Positions 24,667 through 34,936 of a DNA stretch of 64,000 bases are shown one piece after another (position 1 is the first letter of the stretch; every line of letters begins with the position of its first letter). Location: the NCBI RefSeq assembly GCF_900142765.1, contig NZ_FRCB01000004.1, positions 62,001-126,000 on the forward strand, read 5' to 3'. Origin of the DNA: Roseovarius litoreus. Its GTDB lineage: Bacteria; Pseudomonadota; Alphaproteobacteria; Rhodobacterales; Rhodobacteraceae. Position numbers and translations under genes: made by a program. The notes beneath the pieces are model-generated. The model did no database searches. It was not told the DNA's origin and was given only the letters and a program-made list of their open reading frames with translations.

Positions 24667-26961
24667 ATGAACAAGGCAATCACCGACGGGGTCGTCTTCA
24701 TGCCGCCCGCCTTCGAGGCGGGGCTCGAAATGTGGTCAAGCGGCGACGGGACACCCGGCTCGCCCTCTTATGCGGAAAGCGCGACGGCGGCTTTCGTGCC
24801 GGCGGATCAGGATTTCGGCGGCGCGCTGGAGCTGGTGAAGGCCGAGAACGTGCAAAAGCTGCGCTATATGGGGGAAACGCCGCTGCTGCCGGGCTGTTAT
24901 CTGCAGGTGCGCGCGCGGGTGAAGGCCCTGGGCGGTGCCCTGCCCGGCGTGCGCATCGCGGCATGGCCCGGCGGCGCGGGCGGCGTCCCGCTGCCCGGCC
25001 TGCCCCAGACCGGCCCGCAAGTGAGCCTTACGGCCTATGGCGAAGTGGTCGAGATCAGCGCCATCATCGGCCCCGGCAGCCGGACGGGTGTGGATCTGGT
25101 CTGGGGCCGATCAGCGCTTTATGCGCATATCGGGCTGGATCTGACCGGGCCGAATGGCGGGATCGTGCGGATCGACGATATCGAGATCGAGGATGTCACC
25201 AGCGTCTTTCTGCGCGACATGCTGAGCGTTGTGGATGTGCGCGATTACGGTGCGGTGGGCGACGGGACGAGCGATGACAGCGCCGCCTTCGAGGCCGCCG
25301 ACGCAGACGCACGGGGCCGCGAGGTGCTGGTGCCTGCGGGCATTTACCGACTGGCCGAGAGCGTGACCTTTCAATCCCGCGTCCAGTTCGAGGGCCGGGT
25401 CGAGATGCCAGATGACAAGATCCTGGCCCTGACCAAGAATTTCGATCTGCCCAGCTATATCGACGCCTTCGGCGATGATGAGGAACTGGCCTTCAAGAAG
25501 GCGTTTCAGGCGCTTTTGAACAATGCCGGGCACGAGTCGCTTGATCTGGGCGGGCGGCTTCTGGGCATCCGCGCGCCGATCGACATGCAGGCGGCGGTGG
25601 CCAACCGGACCTTCTTCAATCAGCGGCGGGTGATCCGGAACGGCCAGTTCTCGGTTTTTTCCGGCCCGGCATGGGATACCGAGGTCGTCACCTCGCAGGC
25701 ACGCTATGCGCCAGCCGATCCCAAGCGGCTGACGAATGTGCAGAACGTGGCCAGCATCCCCGTGGGCGCGTTGATCGAGGGCAATGGCGTGGGGCGCGAA
25801 GTCTATGTGCGGGCGCGCAACATCGCGGCGCAGACCCTTGAGATCAGCGCGCCGCTTTACGATGCGGACGGCGTGCAGGTGTTCACCTTCCGGCGGTTCA
25901 AATACATCCTCGATTTCAGCGGCTTCGACGATCTGGGGCGCATGACCCTGTCGGATATCGAGTTTCAGTGCAGCGGCGAATGCAGCGCCATCCTGTTGCC
26001 GCCGCAGGGCAGCGGCTTTGCGTTGCGCGATTGCTTCATCACCCGGCCCAAGGATCGCGGCATCTCGAGCCATGGCGAGGGCTGTCAGGGCATGTTGATC
26101 GACCGGTGCCAGTTCCTGTCGAACGAAAGCCCGCTTGCGTCGCTCGAGCGGCAGTCCATCGGGCTGAACACCAACGCCAATGACGTGAAACTGCGCAACA
26201 ACCGCGCGGTGCATTTCCGGCATTTCGCGGTGATCGGCGGATCGAGCAGCATCATCCTTGGCAATCACTGGTTCCAGGGCGACACGCTGCAGAACTCCCC
26301 AAGGTTGGCGGGGCTGGTGCTGACGCGGACCAACAATCGCGGCACGGTGACCGGCAACTATGTGGACAACAGCTTTATCGAATGGGGTAATGAACACGAT
26401 CAGGCGCCGGAATTCTCATCCGAATTCTCGTTCAGCCAGCTGACCGTCAGCGGCAACACCTTTCTTGCCAGCCAGGTGCCGCCGTGGTTCAGCTATCTTG
26501 TCATCAAGCCCTATGGCGCGGGGCATTTCCTGAACGGGCTGACGGTGACGGGCAATTCCTTCCGCATCATCGGCACACCGGTGGACCGGGTGGAAAGCGT
26601 GGACACGAGCTTTGCCAGTCTGGATTACAACCGCTTCGCCAATGTCACGTTCCGCGACAACATGTTCAACAATGTGAACAGCCCCTCGGCCAGCCCGGTG
26701 ACGCTCGAACATACCGAAGCCAGCGCGTCGCAGGCCTGGGTGGTGGCGGCGGATGCCAAGCTGCCGTTCAACGCCTGGGCGCAGGTGGTCGAGGCGGTGA
26801 CCGCCGCAGGACCGCTGCGCCGGGCGGACGGGTCGATCTATTACGGAGCGCCCTATTATCAGGCCAAGCAGGGGCCGAACAGCGATCAGGTGACCCTGAG
26901 ATGGGAAACCCCGGTGCAAGGCACGGCGATGGTGACGGTGCGGATCGACGATCCGTTCTGA
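24667..26961 (+). CDS. Right-handed beta-helix (pectate-lyase-like) protein
   Basis: The 764-residue protein has an N-terminal sandwich-like domain (about residues 1-185), a pectate-lyase-3-type opening (VVDVRDYGAVGDGTSDDSAAFEAA, in parts, near residue 190) and a long series of short beta-helix coils (LTVSGNTF, LTVTGNSF, VTFRDNMF, GTVTGNYV). It has no signal peptide. Such proteins include phage tailspikes and the head-spike proteins of rhodobacteral gene transfer agents, so a capsule- or surface-binding role is possible. The ATG at 24667 has AAAGGGATC upstream. It is alone between a repeat-bearing gap and a convergent gene. Confidence 0.82.
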   Translation: MNKAITDGVVFMPPAFEAGLEMWSSGDGTPGSPSYAESATAAFVPADQDFGGALELVKAENVQKLRYMGETPLLPGCYLQVRARVKALGGALPGVRIAAWPGGAGGVPLPGLPQTGPQVSLTAYGEVVEISAIIGPGSRTGVDLVWGRSALYAHIGLDLTGPNGGIVRIDDIEIEDVTSVFLRDMLSVVDVRDYGAVGDGTSDDSAAFEAADADARGREVLVPAGIYRLAESVTFQSRVQFEGRVEMPDDKILALTKNFDLPSYIDAFGDDEELAFKKAFQALLNNAGHESLDLGGRLLGIRAPIDMQAAVANRTFFNQRRVIRNGQFSVFSGPAWDTEVVTSQARYAPADPKRLTNVQNVASIPVGALIEGNGVGREVYVRARNIAAQTLEISAPLYDADGVQVFTFRRFKYILDFSGFDDLGRMTLSDIEFQCSGECSAILLPPQGSGFALRDCFITRPKDRGISSHGEGCQGMLIDRCQFLSNESPLASLERQSIGLNTNANDVKLRNNRAVHFRHFAVIGGSSSIILGNHWFQGDTLQNSPRLAGLVLTRTNNRGTVTGNYVDNSFIEWGNEHDQAPEFSSEFSFSQLTVSGNTFLASQVPPWFSYLVIKPYGAGHFLNGLTVTGNSFRIIGTPVDRVESVDTSFASLDYNRFANVTFRDNMFNNVNSPSASPVTLEHTEASASQAWVVAADAKLPFNAWAQVVEAVTAAGPLRRADGSIYYGAPYYQAKQGPNSDQVTLRWETPVQGTAMVTVRIDDPF

Positions 26962-26967
26962 GCCGCG

Positions 26968-27624
26968 TCAGAAGCTGTGCCATAGCGCGATTTTCGCCGC
27001 GATGGCAGAGCTGCCCACAAGCCCCGCCGTCACCCCGATTTCGAGGTGGCGGCCGGGGGCGGCGGGGATCACCCAGGATGGCGCGATTTTGAGATATTCG
27101 TCGCCATAGGCGGGAACGCCTGCCCGCAGCTGGACGATCGCGCGGGTCTTGCGCCATGTCTCGATCCCGAGGGTGACGTCGGTTTCGAAATCGGCGTCGT
27201 AATCCCCGTGCAGCACATCCTGAAAGATCACCGCGCGGGTATCGAGCGTGATCCAGCCGGGCCGTCCCGACAGGCTGAAGCCACGCCCGAAGGACAGGCC
27301 GGGCCGGATGACCGGCTGATCGCGCAGGATGCCCACACCCAGTTCGAACGCGAGCCGCATGCCCCCCGGTGCCTGCCCGAAGGGCAGCCGCGCGAACACG
27401 ACGGTTTTTTGCATCTTCTGCCGGGTGGCGCCCATGTCGAGACCGAGGGTCAGGCGGTCATTCAGGCCGTGTTCGCCATAGAGGGTGAAAAGACCGTCGC
27501 CCTGCACAAGCGGCGCCTCGAGCGAGACCGACAGGAAGGTTTCGCCCTCGGCGCGCGGCCAGGGACCGGCCTGACACTGAACAGCCAGCCAAAGCACAAG
27601 ATTTGCCACCACCAGCATCCGCAT
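26968..27624 (-). CDS. Secreted beta-strand-rich protein, probable outer-membrane protein
   Basis: The 218-residue product starts with a signal peptide (MRMLVVANLVLWLAVQCQAG) and continues as alternating beta strands (LSVSLEAPLVQG, LTLGLDMGATRQ, LAFELGVGILRD, LEIGVTAGLVG) ending in KIALWHSF, a terminal aromatic typical of outer-membrane beta-barrels. I chose the ATG at 27624; the ORF continues to 27648. The gene is convergent with the beta-helix protein gene, only 6 bp apart, so the two do not share a transcript. The function is unknown. Confidence 0.75.
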   Translation of the reverse strand: MRMLVVANLVLWLAVQCQAGPWPRAEGETFLSVSLEAPLVQGDGLFTLYGEHGLNDRLTLGLDMGATRQKMQKTVVFARLPFGQAPGGMRLAFELGVGILRDQPVIRPGLSFGRGFSLSGRPGWITLDTRAVIFQDVLHGDYDADFETDVTLGIETWRKTRAIVQLRAGVPAYGDEYLKIAPSWVIPAAPGRHLEIGVTAGLVGSSAIAAKIALWHSF

Positions 27625-27749
27625 CGCCGGACCTCCGGCGGCGAGCATCGTTCATCTTGGTAAACGATGGGTTAACGCGAGGGGATCGGGGAAAGAATTT
27701 GCCCCCGGCGCGCGGCATGGTAGGATGAGGGACCAGACGGAGGCACGCC

Positions 27750-28070
27750 ATGCCGAAGATCGAACAGAGCGCAGACTGCCAGACGGTGATCACCACCTTC
27801 GAGATGTCGCCGGGCACCTGTCAGGATCTGCTGGATGAATTGACCGAAGCCTATGAGCAGTTCATCTCGAAGCAGAAGGGCTTCATCGCGGCGGGGCTGC
27901 ATGTGAACGATGCGCAGACCCGGATCGCCAATTATTCGCAATGGGAGCGCCGCGAGGATTTCCTGGCCATGCTGCGCAGCGACGAGATGCGCCGCCGCAA
28001 CCGGCGGATCAACGAATTGTGCCGCAGCTTCGAGCCGGTGATGTATGACGTGGCGGCGACATTCGGGTGA
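27750..28070 (+). CDS. Antibiotic-biosynthesis-monooxygenase-like (ABM fold) protein
   Basis: The 106-residue protein resembles the dimeric ferredoxin-like ABM fold, with TFEMSPGTCQDLLDELTEAYEQF, FIAAGLHVNDAQTRIANYSQWE and EDFLAML. Members include heme-degrading and polyketide monooxygenases as well as many uncharacterised proteins, so the substrate is unknown. It is cytoplasmic. ACGGAGG lies about 7-13 bases before the ATG. The stop overlaps the GTG start of the next gene (GTGA). Confidence 0.8.
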   Translation: MPKIEQSADCQTVITTFEMSPGTCQDLLDELTEAYEQFISKQKGFIAAGLHVNDAQTRIANYSQWERREDFLAMLRSDEMRRRNRRINELCRSFEPVMYDVAATFG

Positions 28071-28390
28071 GGGACCGCGATCAAGGTCAGGACCGCGCCC
28101 AGGACGACGCGGCGGAGATGGCGCAGGAGGTGCGCGCGCTGCGCGATGAGGTCCACCAGTTGAACGCGCATCGCTTCGTGCGCATCCACAATTCCATCCC
28201 GCGGCTCTTGGCCTTCAATTTCGCGCGCGGGCTGGTCTTTGGGCTTGGCACGGTGCTGGGCGCGTCGGTGCTGTTGTCGGCGGTGGCGTGGTCGCTGTCG
28301 CAGGTGGAATTCCTGCCGATCATCGGGGAATGGGTGTCGCAGATCGCGCGACAGATGGAAGAGGCCGCCGGGCAATCGGGCGCGCGCTGA
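28067..28390 (+). CDS. DUF5665-like small membrane protein
   Basis: The 107-residue product starts at GTG overlapping the previous stop codon. It has a charged N-terminal helix with coiled-coil character (EMAQEVRALRDEVHQLN), one or two hydrophobic segments (LVFGLGTVLGASVLLSAVAWSL) and a short C-terminal amphipathic helix. The RFVRIHNSIPRLLAFNFARGLVFGLGTVLG pattern (seen here in parts) fits DUF5665. It is translationally coupled to the ABM-fold gene. No function is known. Confidence 0.78.
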   Translation: MRDRDQGQDRAQDDAAEMAQEVRALRDEVHQLNAHRFVRIHNSIPRLLAFNFARGLVFGLGTVLGASVLLSAVAWSLSQVEFLPIIGEWVSQIARQMEEAAGQSGAR

Positions 28391-28400
28391 TGCGCGCGGG

Positions 28401-28414
28401 CTGACCTGTGTCAA
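28401..28414. promoter_or_regulatory. Weak FNR/Crp-type box upstream of the universal stress protein gene
   Basis: CTGAC-CTGT-GTCAA matches the FNR pattern TTGAT-N4-ATCAA at 7 of 10 defined positions and is itself nearly palindromic. It lies 57-70 bp before the universal stress protein start, a suitable distance. Universal stress proteins are common FNR-family targets, but this site alone is weak evidence. Confidence 0.35.
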
Positions 28415-28470
28415 TGTCGGGCACGCGCAAGACTGACAGAGTGGGACCGAACCGAAAGCAGGAGGAGTCC

Positions 28471-28878
28471 ATGTACAAGAACATTCTGGTGCCGATTTCG
28501 TTTGATGAGGATCGTGACGCGGCGGGCGCGATCGACGTGGCCCGCACGCTGGCGGGCAAGGAGGGCAAGATCACCTTGATCCACGTGATGGAGGATATTC
28601 CGGGCTATGCGATCACCTATGTGCCCGAGAATTACCTTGTGGAAAGCCGACAGGCGATCGAGGCCGAGCTGCGCGAGATGGCAGAGGGGCTGGAGAACGG
28701 CGCCTCGGAGGTGATCACCGGCCATTCGGGGCGCACGATCGTGGATCACGCCGAAAAGGAGGGCGTCGATTGCATCGTGATCGCCAGCCACCGGCCCGGA
28801 ATGTCGAACCTTTTGCTGGGCAGCACGGCGACTCAGGTGGTGCGCCACGCCAATTGCGCGGTGCATGTGATCCGCTAA
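28471..28878 (+). CDS. Universal stress protein (UspA family)
   Basis: The 135-residue single Usp domain starts MYKNILVPISFDED and ends with the nucleotide-binding segment ASHRPGMSNLLLGSTATQVVRHANCAVHVIR, seen in parts. The second half of the ATP loop (G-S/T) is present, and the first is slightly atypical. Usp proteins accumulate under starvation, hypoxia and other stress. AGGAGGAG precedes the ATG. A weak FNR-like box lies upstream, and a MntP-like gene follows. Confidence 0.93.
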   Translation: MYKNILVPISFDEDRDAAGAIDVARTLAGKEGKITLIHVMEDIPGYAITYVPENYLVESRQAIEAELREMAEGLENGASEVITGHSGRTIVDHAEKEGVDCIVIASHRPGMSNLLLGSTATQVVRHANCAVHVIR

Positions 28879-28908
28879 GGTCCGTGCGCCACAAGTGCGG
28901 CGGTCATC

Positions 28909-29466
28909 ATGTCCGGTCTGCTTCCGCAGTTGATTCTGGTCGGCGTGGCGATTGCCGCGAACAATCTGACGGTTTCGCTGGCGCTGGGGTCGGTGGCGCC
29001 CAAGGCGGTTTGGCCGCGCATCCTGACGGTGTTCGCCCTGTTCGAGTTCGGGGTGCCCTTGGCGGGCGCGTGGATGGGCCGGCATCTGGCGGGGATGATC
29101 GCGGATCATGCAGCTTGGCTGGGTCCGGCCTGTCTGATCGGGCTTGGCGCGGCGACCGTCGGGATCGTGCAGCGCGACCGTCCGGATCGTGACCGGCTGG
29201 CACATAGCCTGACCGGATGGGGGGCGCTGATGGCGCTGGCGGCGGGTTTGTCCGCGGACAATCTGCTGGTCGGCGTCAGCATGGGCCTGAGCGGTGTGCC
29301 GCCGCTGGCGCTGTCGGGCACAATCGTCACCTGCTCGGTCAGTTTTGCCTGGGTGGGGCTTGTGGCGGGACGGCGGGCCGAACGGAACTGGGGCCGAGCC
29401 GCCGCGATCGGCAGTGGGCTGATACTGATGGGGCTGGGGATCACGGGACTGGTCGGGTCGGTATGA
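28909..29466 (+). CDS. MntP-like putative manganese efflux protein
   Basis: The 185-residue protein has six predicted membrane helices and the MntP/YebN two-repeat layout, with the helix motifs AANNLTVSLALG and SADNLLVGVSMG replacing the usual DAF/DAxA motifs. The asparagine-rich metal positions are therefore atypical, and substrate specificity (Mn or another cation) is uncertain. It is an inner-membrane exporter by family. It lies 30 bp after the universal stress protein gene on the same strand. Confidence 0.82.
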   Translation: MSGLLPQLILVGVAIAANNLTVSLALGSVAPKAVWPRILTVFALFEFGVPLAGAWMGRHLAGMIADHAAWLGPACLIGLGAATVGIVQRDRPDRDRLAHSLTGWGALMALAAGLSADNLLVGVSMGLSGVPPLALSGTIVTCSVSFAWVGLVAGRRAERNWGRAAAIGSGLILMGLGITGLVGSV

Positions 29467-29507
29467 TTTTCCGACACCCGTGCGATTTGAAAAACGGAGA
29501 GAATGTC

Positions 29508-30104
29508 ATGCGATCAACATTACATGCGATATGCCTTGGACTTCTGGGGCTGGCGGGTCTGCCGGCGCTGGCACAGGACGCGGTCAATATCCGTCCGGAT
29601 ATTCCCGCGATCACCATCGAGACGCCAAGCGGGCCGATGGTCATCGACCGCATTCAGGACCCCGCCCACGAGATCACCGGCGAATGGGCGCGCACCTCGC
29701 GGCCCTGCCCGCCCTTCTGCATCCAGCCGATGACGCCCGCGCCGGGTGTGACCACGATCGGGGAATTGGAACTGCTGGACATGCTGGCCGATCCCGAAGC
29801 CATCGTGATCGACAGCCGCACGCCCGATTGGTTCCAGGGCGGCACCATCCCCGGTGCGGTCAACATCCCCTATACCCAGGTGGTGGACATGCTGGGGGAG
29901 TTGGGCTGCGCCATCGATTTCGACGGCTGGGATTGTGGCGACGCGCGCCGCGTGGCGCTGTTCTGCAACGGCTTGTGGTGCGGGCAAAGCCCCTCGGCGA
30001 TCCGCAACATGATCGCGGCGGGATATCCCGCGGACCGGATTTTCTATTATCGCGGCGGGATGCAGAGCTGGCGGGTGCTGGGCCTTTCGGTCACAGGCGA
30101 CTGA
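29508..30104 (+). CDS. Periplasmic rhodanese-domain protein
   Basis: The 198-residue protein has a signal peptide (cleavage near ALA-Q at about 22), an N-terminal CPPFC pair (Cys67, Cys71), then one rhodanese domain with a loop CNGLWCG at residues 153-159. Cys153 is in the position of the catalytic cysteine. It would act on sulfane sulfur in the periplasm. GGAGAG precedes the ATG at 29508; the longer frame is an internal shadow of the MntP-like gene. The gap to the MntP-like gene is 41 bp. Confidence 0.9.
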   Translation: MRSTLHAICLGLLGLAGLPALAQDAVNIRPDIPAITIETPSGPMVIDRIQDPAHEITGEWARTSRPCPPFCIQPMTPAPGVTTIGELELLDMLADPEAIVIDSRTPDWFQGGTIPGAVNIPYTQVVDMLGELGCAIDFDGWDCGDARRVALFCNGLWCGQSPSAIRNMIAAGYPADRIFYYRGGMQSWRVLGLSVTGD

Positions 30105-30174
30105 TCGCCTCTTGAGAGAGGGCATGGCCGACACCACATCCCACGTGTCAAAAGTTCACTGAGGAGATGACGCG

Positions 30175-30417
30175 ATGCAATGCCCGATCGATGGAGAACA
30201 GCTTGTGATGACCGACCGTGCGGGGGTCGAGATCGATTATTGCCCGAAATGCCGCGGTGTGTGGCTGGATCGGGGGGAACTGGACAAGATCATCGAGCAA
30301 TCCGCGCCGCGCGGCGGCGGGTCGGGCGGCGGCCGGGATCGCGGCTATGCGCCCGAACCGCAGGAGTACAAACGCAAGAAGCGCGGCGGGTTTCTGGAAG
30401 AGCTGTTCGACTTCTGA
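30175..30417 (+). CDS. Zinc-ribbon (zf-TFIIB type) protein
   Basis: The 80-residue protein has two CxxC-like pairs (CPIDG near residue 3, CPKCRGVW near 23-30) with the conserved GVWLDRGELDKI sequence of zf-TFIIB domain proteins. The middle is Gly-rich and the C-terminus is YKRKKRGGFLEELFDF. It probably binds one zinc ion; partner and function are unknown. GAGGAG lies upstream of the ATG. It is convergent with the DUF2905 gene. Confidence 0.9.
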   Translation: MQCPIDGEQLVMTDRAGVEIDYCPKCRGVWLDRGELDKIIEQSAPRGGGSGGGRDRGYAPEPQEYKRKKRGGFLEELFDF

Positions 30418-30421
30418 CGGA

Positions 30422-30634
30422 TCAGCGGCCCAACAGCATCCGGACCAGCGCGATCAGCGCGGACAGCACGACCGAGACGATTATCGCGCTGGTCACGGGG
30501 ATGTAGAGCCGCAGGCTGCCGCGCTCGATGACGATATCGCCGGGAAGCCGGCCCAGACCGAGACGCGACAGCGGCCCCCAAAGCAGGCCGATGACGATCA
30601 AAACCAAGCCGGCAAGGATCAGGTAACGCGCCAT
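30422..30634 (-). CDS. DUF2905-family small membrane protein
   Basis: The 70-residue protein has two membrane helices (LILAGLVLIVIGLLW and SAIIVSVVLSALIALVRML) separated by LGRLPGDIVIERGSLRLYIPVTS. This pattern is diagnostic of DUF2905. The function is unknown. It is convergent with the zinc-ribbon gene, with 4 bp between stop codons. Confidence 0.92.
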   Translation of the reverse strand: MARYLILAGLVLIVIGLLWGPLSRLGLGRLPGDIVIERGSLRLYIPVTSAIIVSVVLSALIALVRMLLGR

Positions 30635-30683
30635 GGGGCCAACCTATGCGGTTTGGCCAAGGATTTACAGGGGATTTGCGGCG

Positions 30684-30983
30684 TCAGGGGGCGTCAGGGC
30701 GGGCGAAATCTTTGAAAGATTTCTGCCCGATTTCTTTTGAAGAAATCGGGGGCGGGGTCAGCCAGCGAAGGGGCGCCCGGTTGCAGAAGATCACCAATTG
30801 ACCCGAGTTTTCGACAACCTGATAGCCGCGCCGATCGATCTCGCGCAGGAAGGCATCCATTCCGGCGAAGCGTTCCACATCCCGCGCCTTGCGCCGGATC
30901 ACAGCACCTTGCTGGACCGCCTTCGAGGCAAAGAGATCGCTGAGCCAGATTTCGGGCGAGAGGGGTGAGTTTCTGCTCTGCAT
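30684..30983 (-). CDS. Conserved small hypothetical protein
   Basis: The product (99 residues from the ATG at 30983; 103 from 30995) has PEIWLSDLFASKAVQQGAVIRRKARDVERFAGMDAFL, then RRGYQVVENSGQLVIFCNRAPL, read in parts. Homologues of this layout in rhodobacters are short cytoplasmic proteins without a proven role. The C-terminal 25 residues are encoded by two adjacent perfect hairpins (30706-30750), so the end of the protein looks like an addition of repeat DNA. It lies downstream of the uvrB stop codon on the same strand. Confidence 0.7.
   Translation of the reverse strand: MQSRNSPLSPEIWLSDLFASKAVQQGAVIRRKARDVERFAGMDAFLREIDRRGYQVVENSGQLVIFCNRAPLRWLTPPPISSKEIGQKSFKDFARPDAP
30706..30750. repeat. 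Pair of adjacent perfect hairpins
   Basis: AAATCTTT-G-AAAGATTT (30706-30722) is followed 3 bp later by an 11-bp inverted repeat, CCCGATTTCTT and AAGAAATCGGG with a TTG loop (30726-30750). Both lie inside the 3' end of a small ORF. A similar hairpin pair occurs at 41323-41365. Confidence 0.8.
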
Positions 30984-31030
30984 ACCCGCCAGCATGGTCC
31001 GAACATGGTTAAGACCGAGTTAAAGCCGGA

Positions 31031-33229
<2,199 letters not shown>

Positions 33230-33284
33230 CGGGTATCCGTTTTGTGATCTGAAGCTAGAGTTGTCCTGTTTGAGCCGAGGTTCA

Positions 33285-33341
33285 AGGGGGGCGCGGCCCC
33301 CCCTCGCCGCGAGGCGGCGAGTCCCCCCGGGATATTTGAGG
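33285..33341 (-). repeat. CAAATA-CCGGGGG hairpin element, copy 1
   Basis: On the minus strand CAAATATCCCGGGGGGA is followed by a CGCCGC/GCGGCG hairpin and a GGGGGGG...CCCCCC hairpin. The same order (CAAATA, CCGGGGG, two hairpins) recurs on the plus strand at 57595-57646. It lies upstream of uvrB. Confidence 0.65.
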
Positions 33342-33476
33342 CCAGAAGAAACCCCGGGACCGGTAAAGGACGCTGGCAGAGGACACGGGCCTGCGCGCAT
33401 TTGATCCCTTGCCCAAGGCCCGCGTTTTTGGAATAACGAGCGCGTTATCGCAAGTGCCGGATCAGGAGTGCCGCCA

Positions 33477-33788
33477 ATGTCCGCCCGCATCTATCAGCCG
33501 TCGCGCAGCACGACGCAATCGGGGACCGCCCGCAGCAAGCATTGGGTTCTGGAATATTTTCCCGAAACCCCGCGCGAGGTGGATCCGCTGATGGGCTGGA
33601 CCAGTTCCAGCGATACCCAGGCGCAGGTCAGGCTGAAGTTTCCGACCAAGGAGGCGGCGCTGGATTATGCCAGAGAGCACGGCATCGACGCTGTGGTTCT
33701 GGAGCCGCACAAGCGCAAGCCCAATATCCGCCCCGGCGGCTATGGCGAGAATTTCGCGACCAACCGGCGCGCCACCTGGACGCATTGA
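33477..33788 (+). CDS. NDUFS4-like NADH dehydrogenase (complex I) accessory subunit
   Basis: The 103-residue protein begins [16 protein letters not shown] and has [39 protein letters not shown] and [10 protein letters not shown] (in parts), the ETC complex I subunit family homologous to mitochondrial NDUFS4 (18 kDa). It would stabilise complex I next to the FMN arm. CAGGAG precedes the ATG at 33477. The nuo operon is not in the window; scattered location is normal for this subunit. Confidence 0.93.
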   Translation: MSARIYQPSRSTTQSGTARSKHWVLEYFPETPREVDPLMGWTSSSDTQAQVRLKFPTKEAALDYAREHGIDAVVLEPHKRKPNIRPGGYGENFATNRRATWTH

Positions 33789-33818
33789 GGCCTTCACGGC
33801 TGCGGGCACGCCCGGCGC

Positions 33819-33832
33819 TTGATGCGGATCAA
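33819..33832. promoter_or_regulatory. Perfect FNR (FnrL) box upstream of ppk2
   Basis: TTGAT-GCGG-ATCAA is an exact match to the FNR consensus TTGAT-N4-ATCAA. It is centred about 63 bp before the GTG start of ppk2, consistent with class II activation if the transcription start is about 20 bp before the gene. It implies oxygen-responsive expression. Confidence 0.8.
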
Positions 33833-33888
33833 GGCGCGCAGGCGCATATTCGGATAGGCTTTCACGGATCATAGTGAAGGAGATCCCC

Positions 33889-34860
33889 GTGAGCGCCACA
33901 GCCACCGCAGCAGTCAAAGCGACAGCCAAAACCGCCAGCACCACAGTACAGCCGAGCCCCGGGATGATCCCGGACGCGGCCGGGGACGCCGGCATAGTGC
34001 CGATCGACACGCTGACGGAGACGCGCAACGCCTTCGAAACCGGCGACTACCCTTACAGCGACCAGATGGGCCGGCGCAGCTATGAGACGCAGAAGGCGAA
34101 GTTGCAGGCGGAATTGCTGAAGGTGCAGTTATGGGCACAGGAGACCGGCGCACGGTTCGTGCTGCTGTTCGAGGGGCGCGATGCCGCCGGCAAGGGCGGG
34201 GCGATCAAACGCTTCACCGAGCACCTGAACCCCAGGCAGGCGCGGGTCGTGGCGCTGAACAAGCCGACCTGGGAAGAAAAGGGCCAGTGGTTCTTTCAGC
34301 GCTATATCGAGCATCTGCCGACGGTGGGCGAAATGGTGTTCTATGACCGCTCGTGGTACAACCGCGCCGGCGTGGAACGGGTGATGGGCTTTTGCGAGCC
34401 GTGGGAATACCTGGAATTCATGCGGCAGGCGCCGGAGCTCGAACGCATGCTGGTGCGGTCCGGCATCCGGCTTTACAAATACTGGTTCTCGGTCACGCAG
34501 GACGAGCAGAAGCGCCGGTTCGAATCGCGCGCCACGGACCCCCTGAAGCAATGGAAGCTCAGCCCGATCGACAAGCAGAGCCTTGGCAAATGGGACGATT
34601 ACACCGAAGCCAAGGAGGCGATGTTCTTCTACACCGACACCGCCGATGCGCCCTGGACGGTGGTCAAATCGAATGACAAGAAGCGCGCGCGGCTGGCCTG
34701 CATGCGGCATTTCCTGAGCACGATCGACTATCCGGGCAAGAACGTGAAGCTGGTGGGCCAGCCCGATCCGCTGCTGGTCTCGACGGCGCAGCATGTGCTG
34801 CATGGCAGCGATCACATCCTTGGAAAGTCATTGCACCCCGAGACGCGCAAGCCGCGCTGA
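33889..34860 (+). CDS. ppk2: Polyphosphate kinase 2
   Basis: The 323-residue enzyme of the PPK2 family transfers phosphate between polyphosphate and nucleoside di- or monophosphates. Walker A is EGRDAAGKGG (residues 95-104) and the Walker B/lid region is FYDRSWYNR (151-159). The N-terminal 50 residues are Ala/Thr-rich and low-complexity. I place the start at GTG 33889 with AAGGAG 6 bases upstream; the ORF opens at GTG 33874 without a ribosome binding site. A perfect FNR box precedes it. Together with ppk1 and ppx (49.5-53.6 kb) it makes a complete polyphosphate set. Confidence 0.95.
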   Translation: MSATATAAVKATAKTASTTVQPSPGMIPDAAGDAGIVPIDTLTETRNAFETGDYPYSDQMGRRSYETQKAKLQAELLKVQLWAQETGARFVLLFEGRDAAGKGGAIKRFTEHLNPRQARVVALNKPTWEEKGQWFFQRYIEHLPTVGEMVFYDRSWYNRAGVERVMGFCEPWEYLEFMRQAPELERMLVRSGIRLYKYWFSVTQDEQKRRFESRATDPLKQWKLSPIDKQSLGKWDDYTEAKEAMFFYTDTADAPWTVVKSNDKKRARLACMRHFLSTIDYPGKNVKLVGQPDPLLVSTAQHVLHGSDHILGKSLHPETRKPR

Positions 34861-34936
34861 TCCGCGATCGGCAAGGCTGCGCCCAAGCCCTGCGGCGCCG
34901 CTTGCCGTAAGGGCGGCGGGGTCTTAAAGATCGGGT

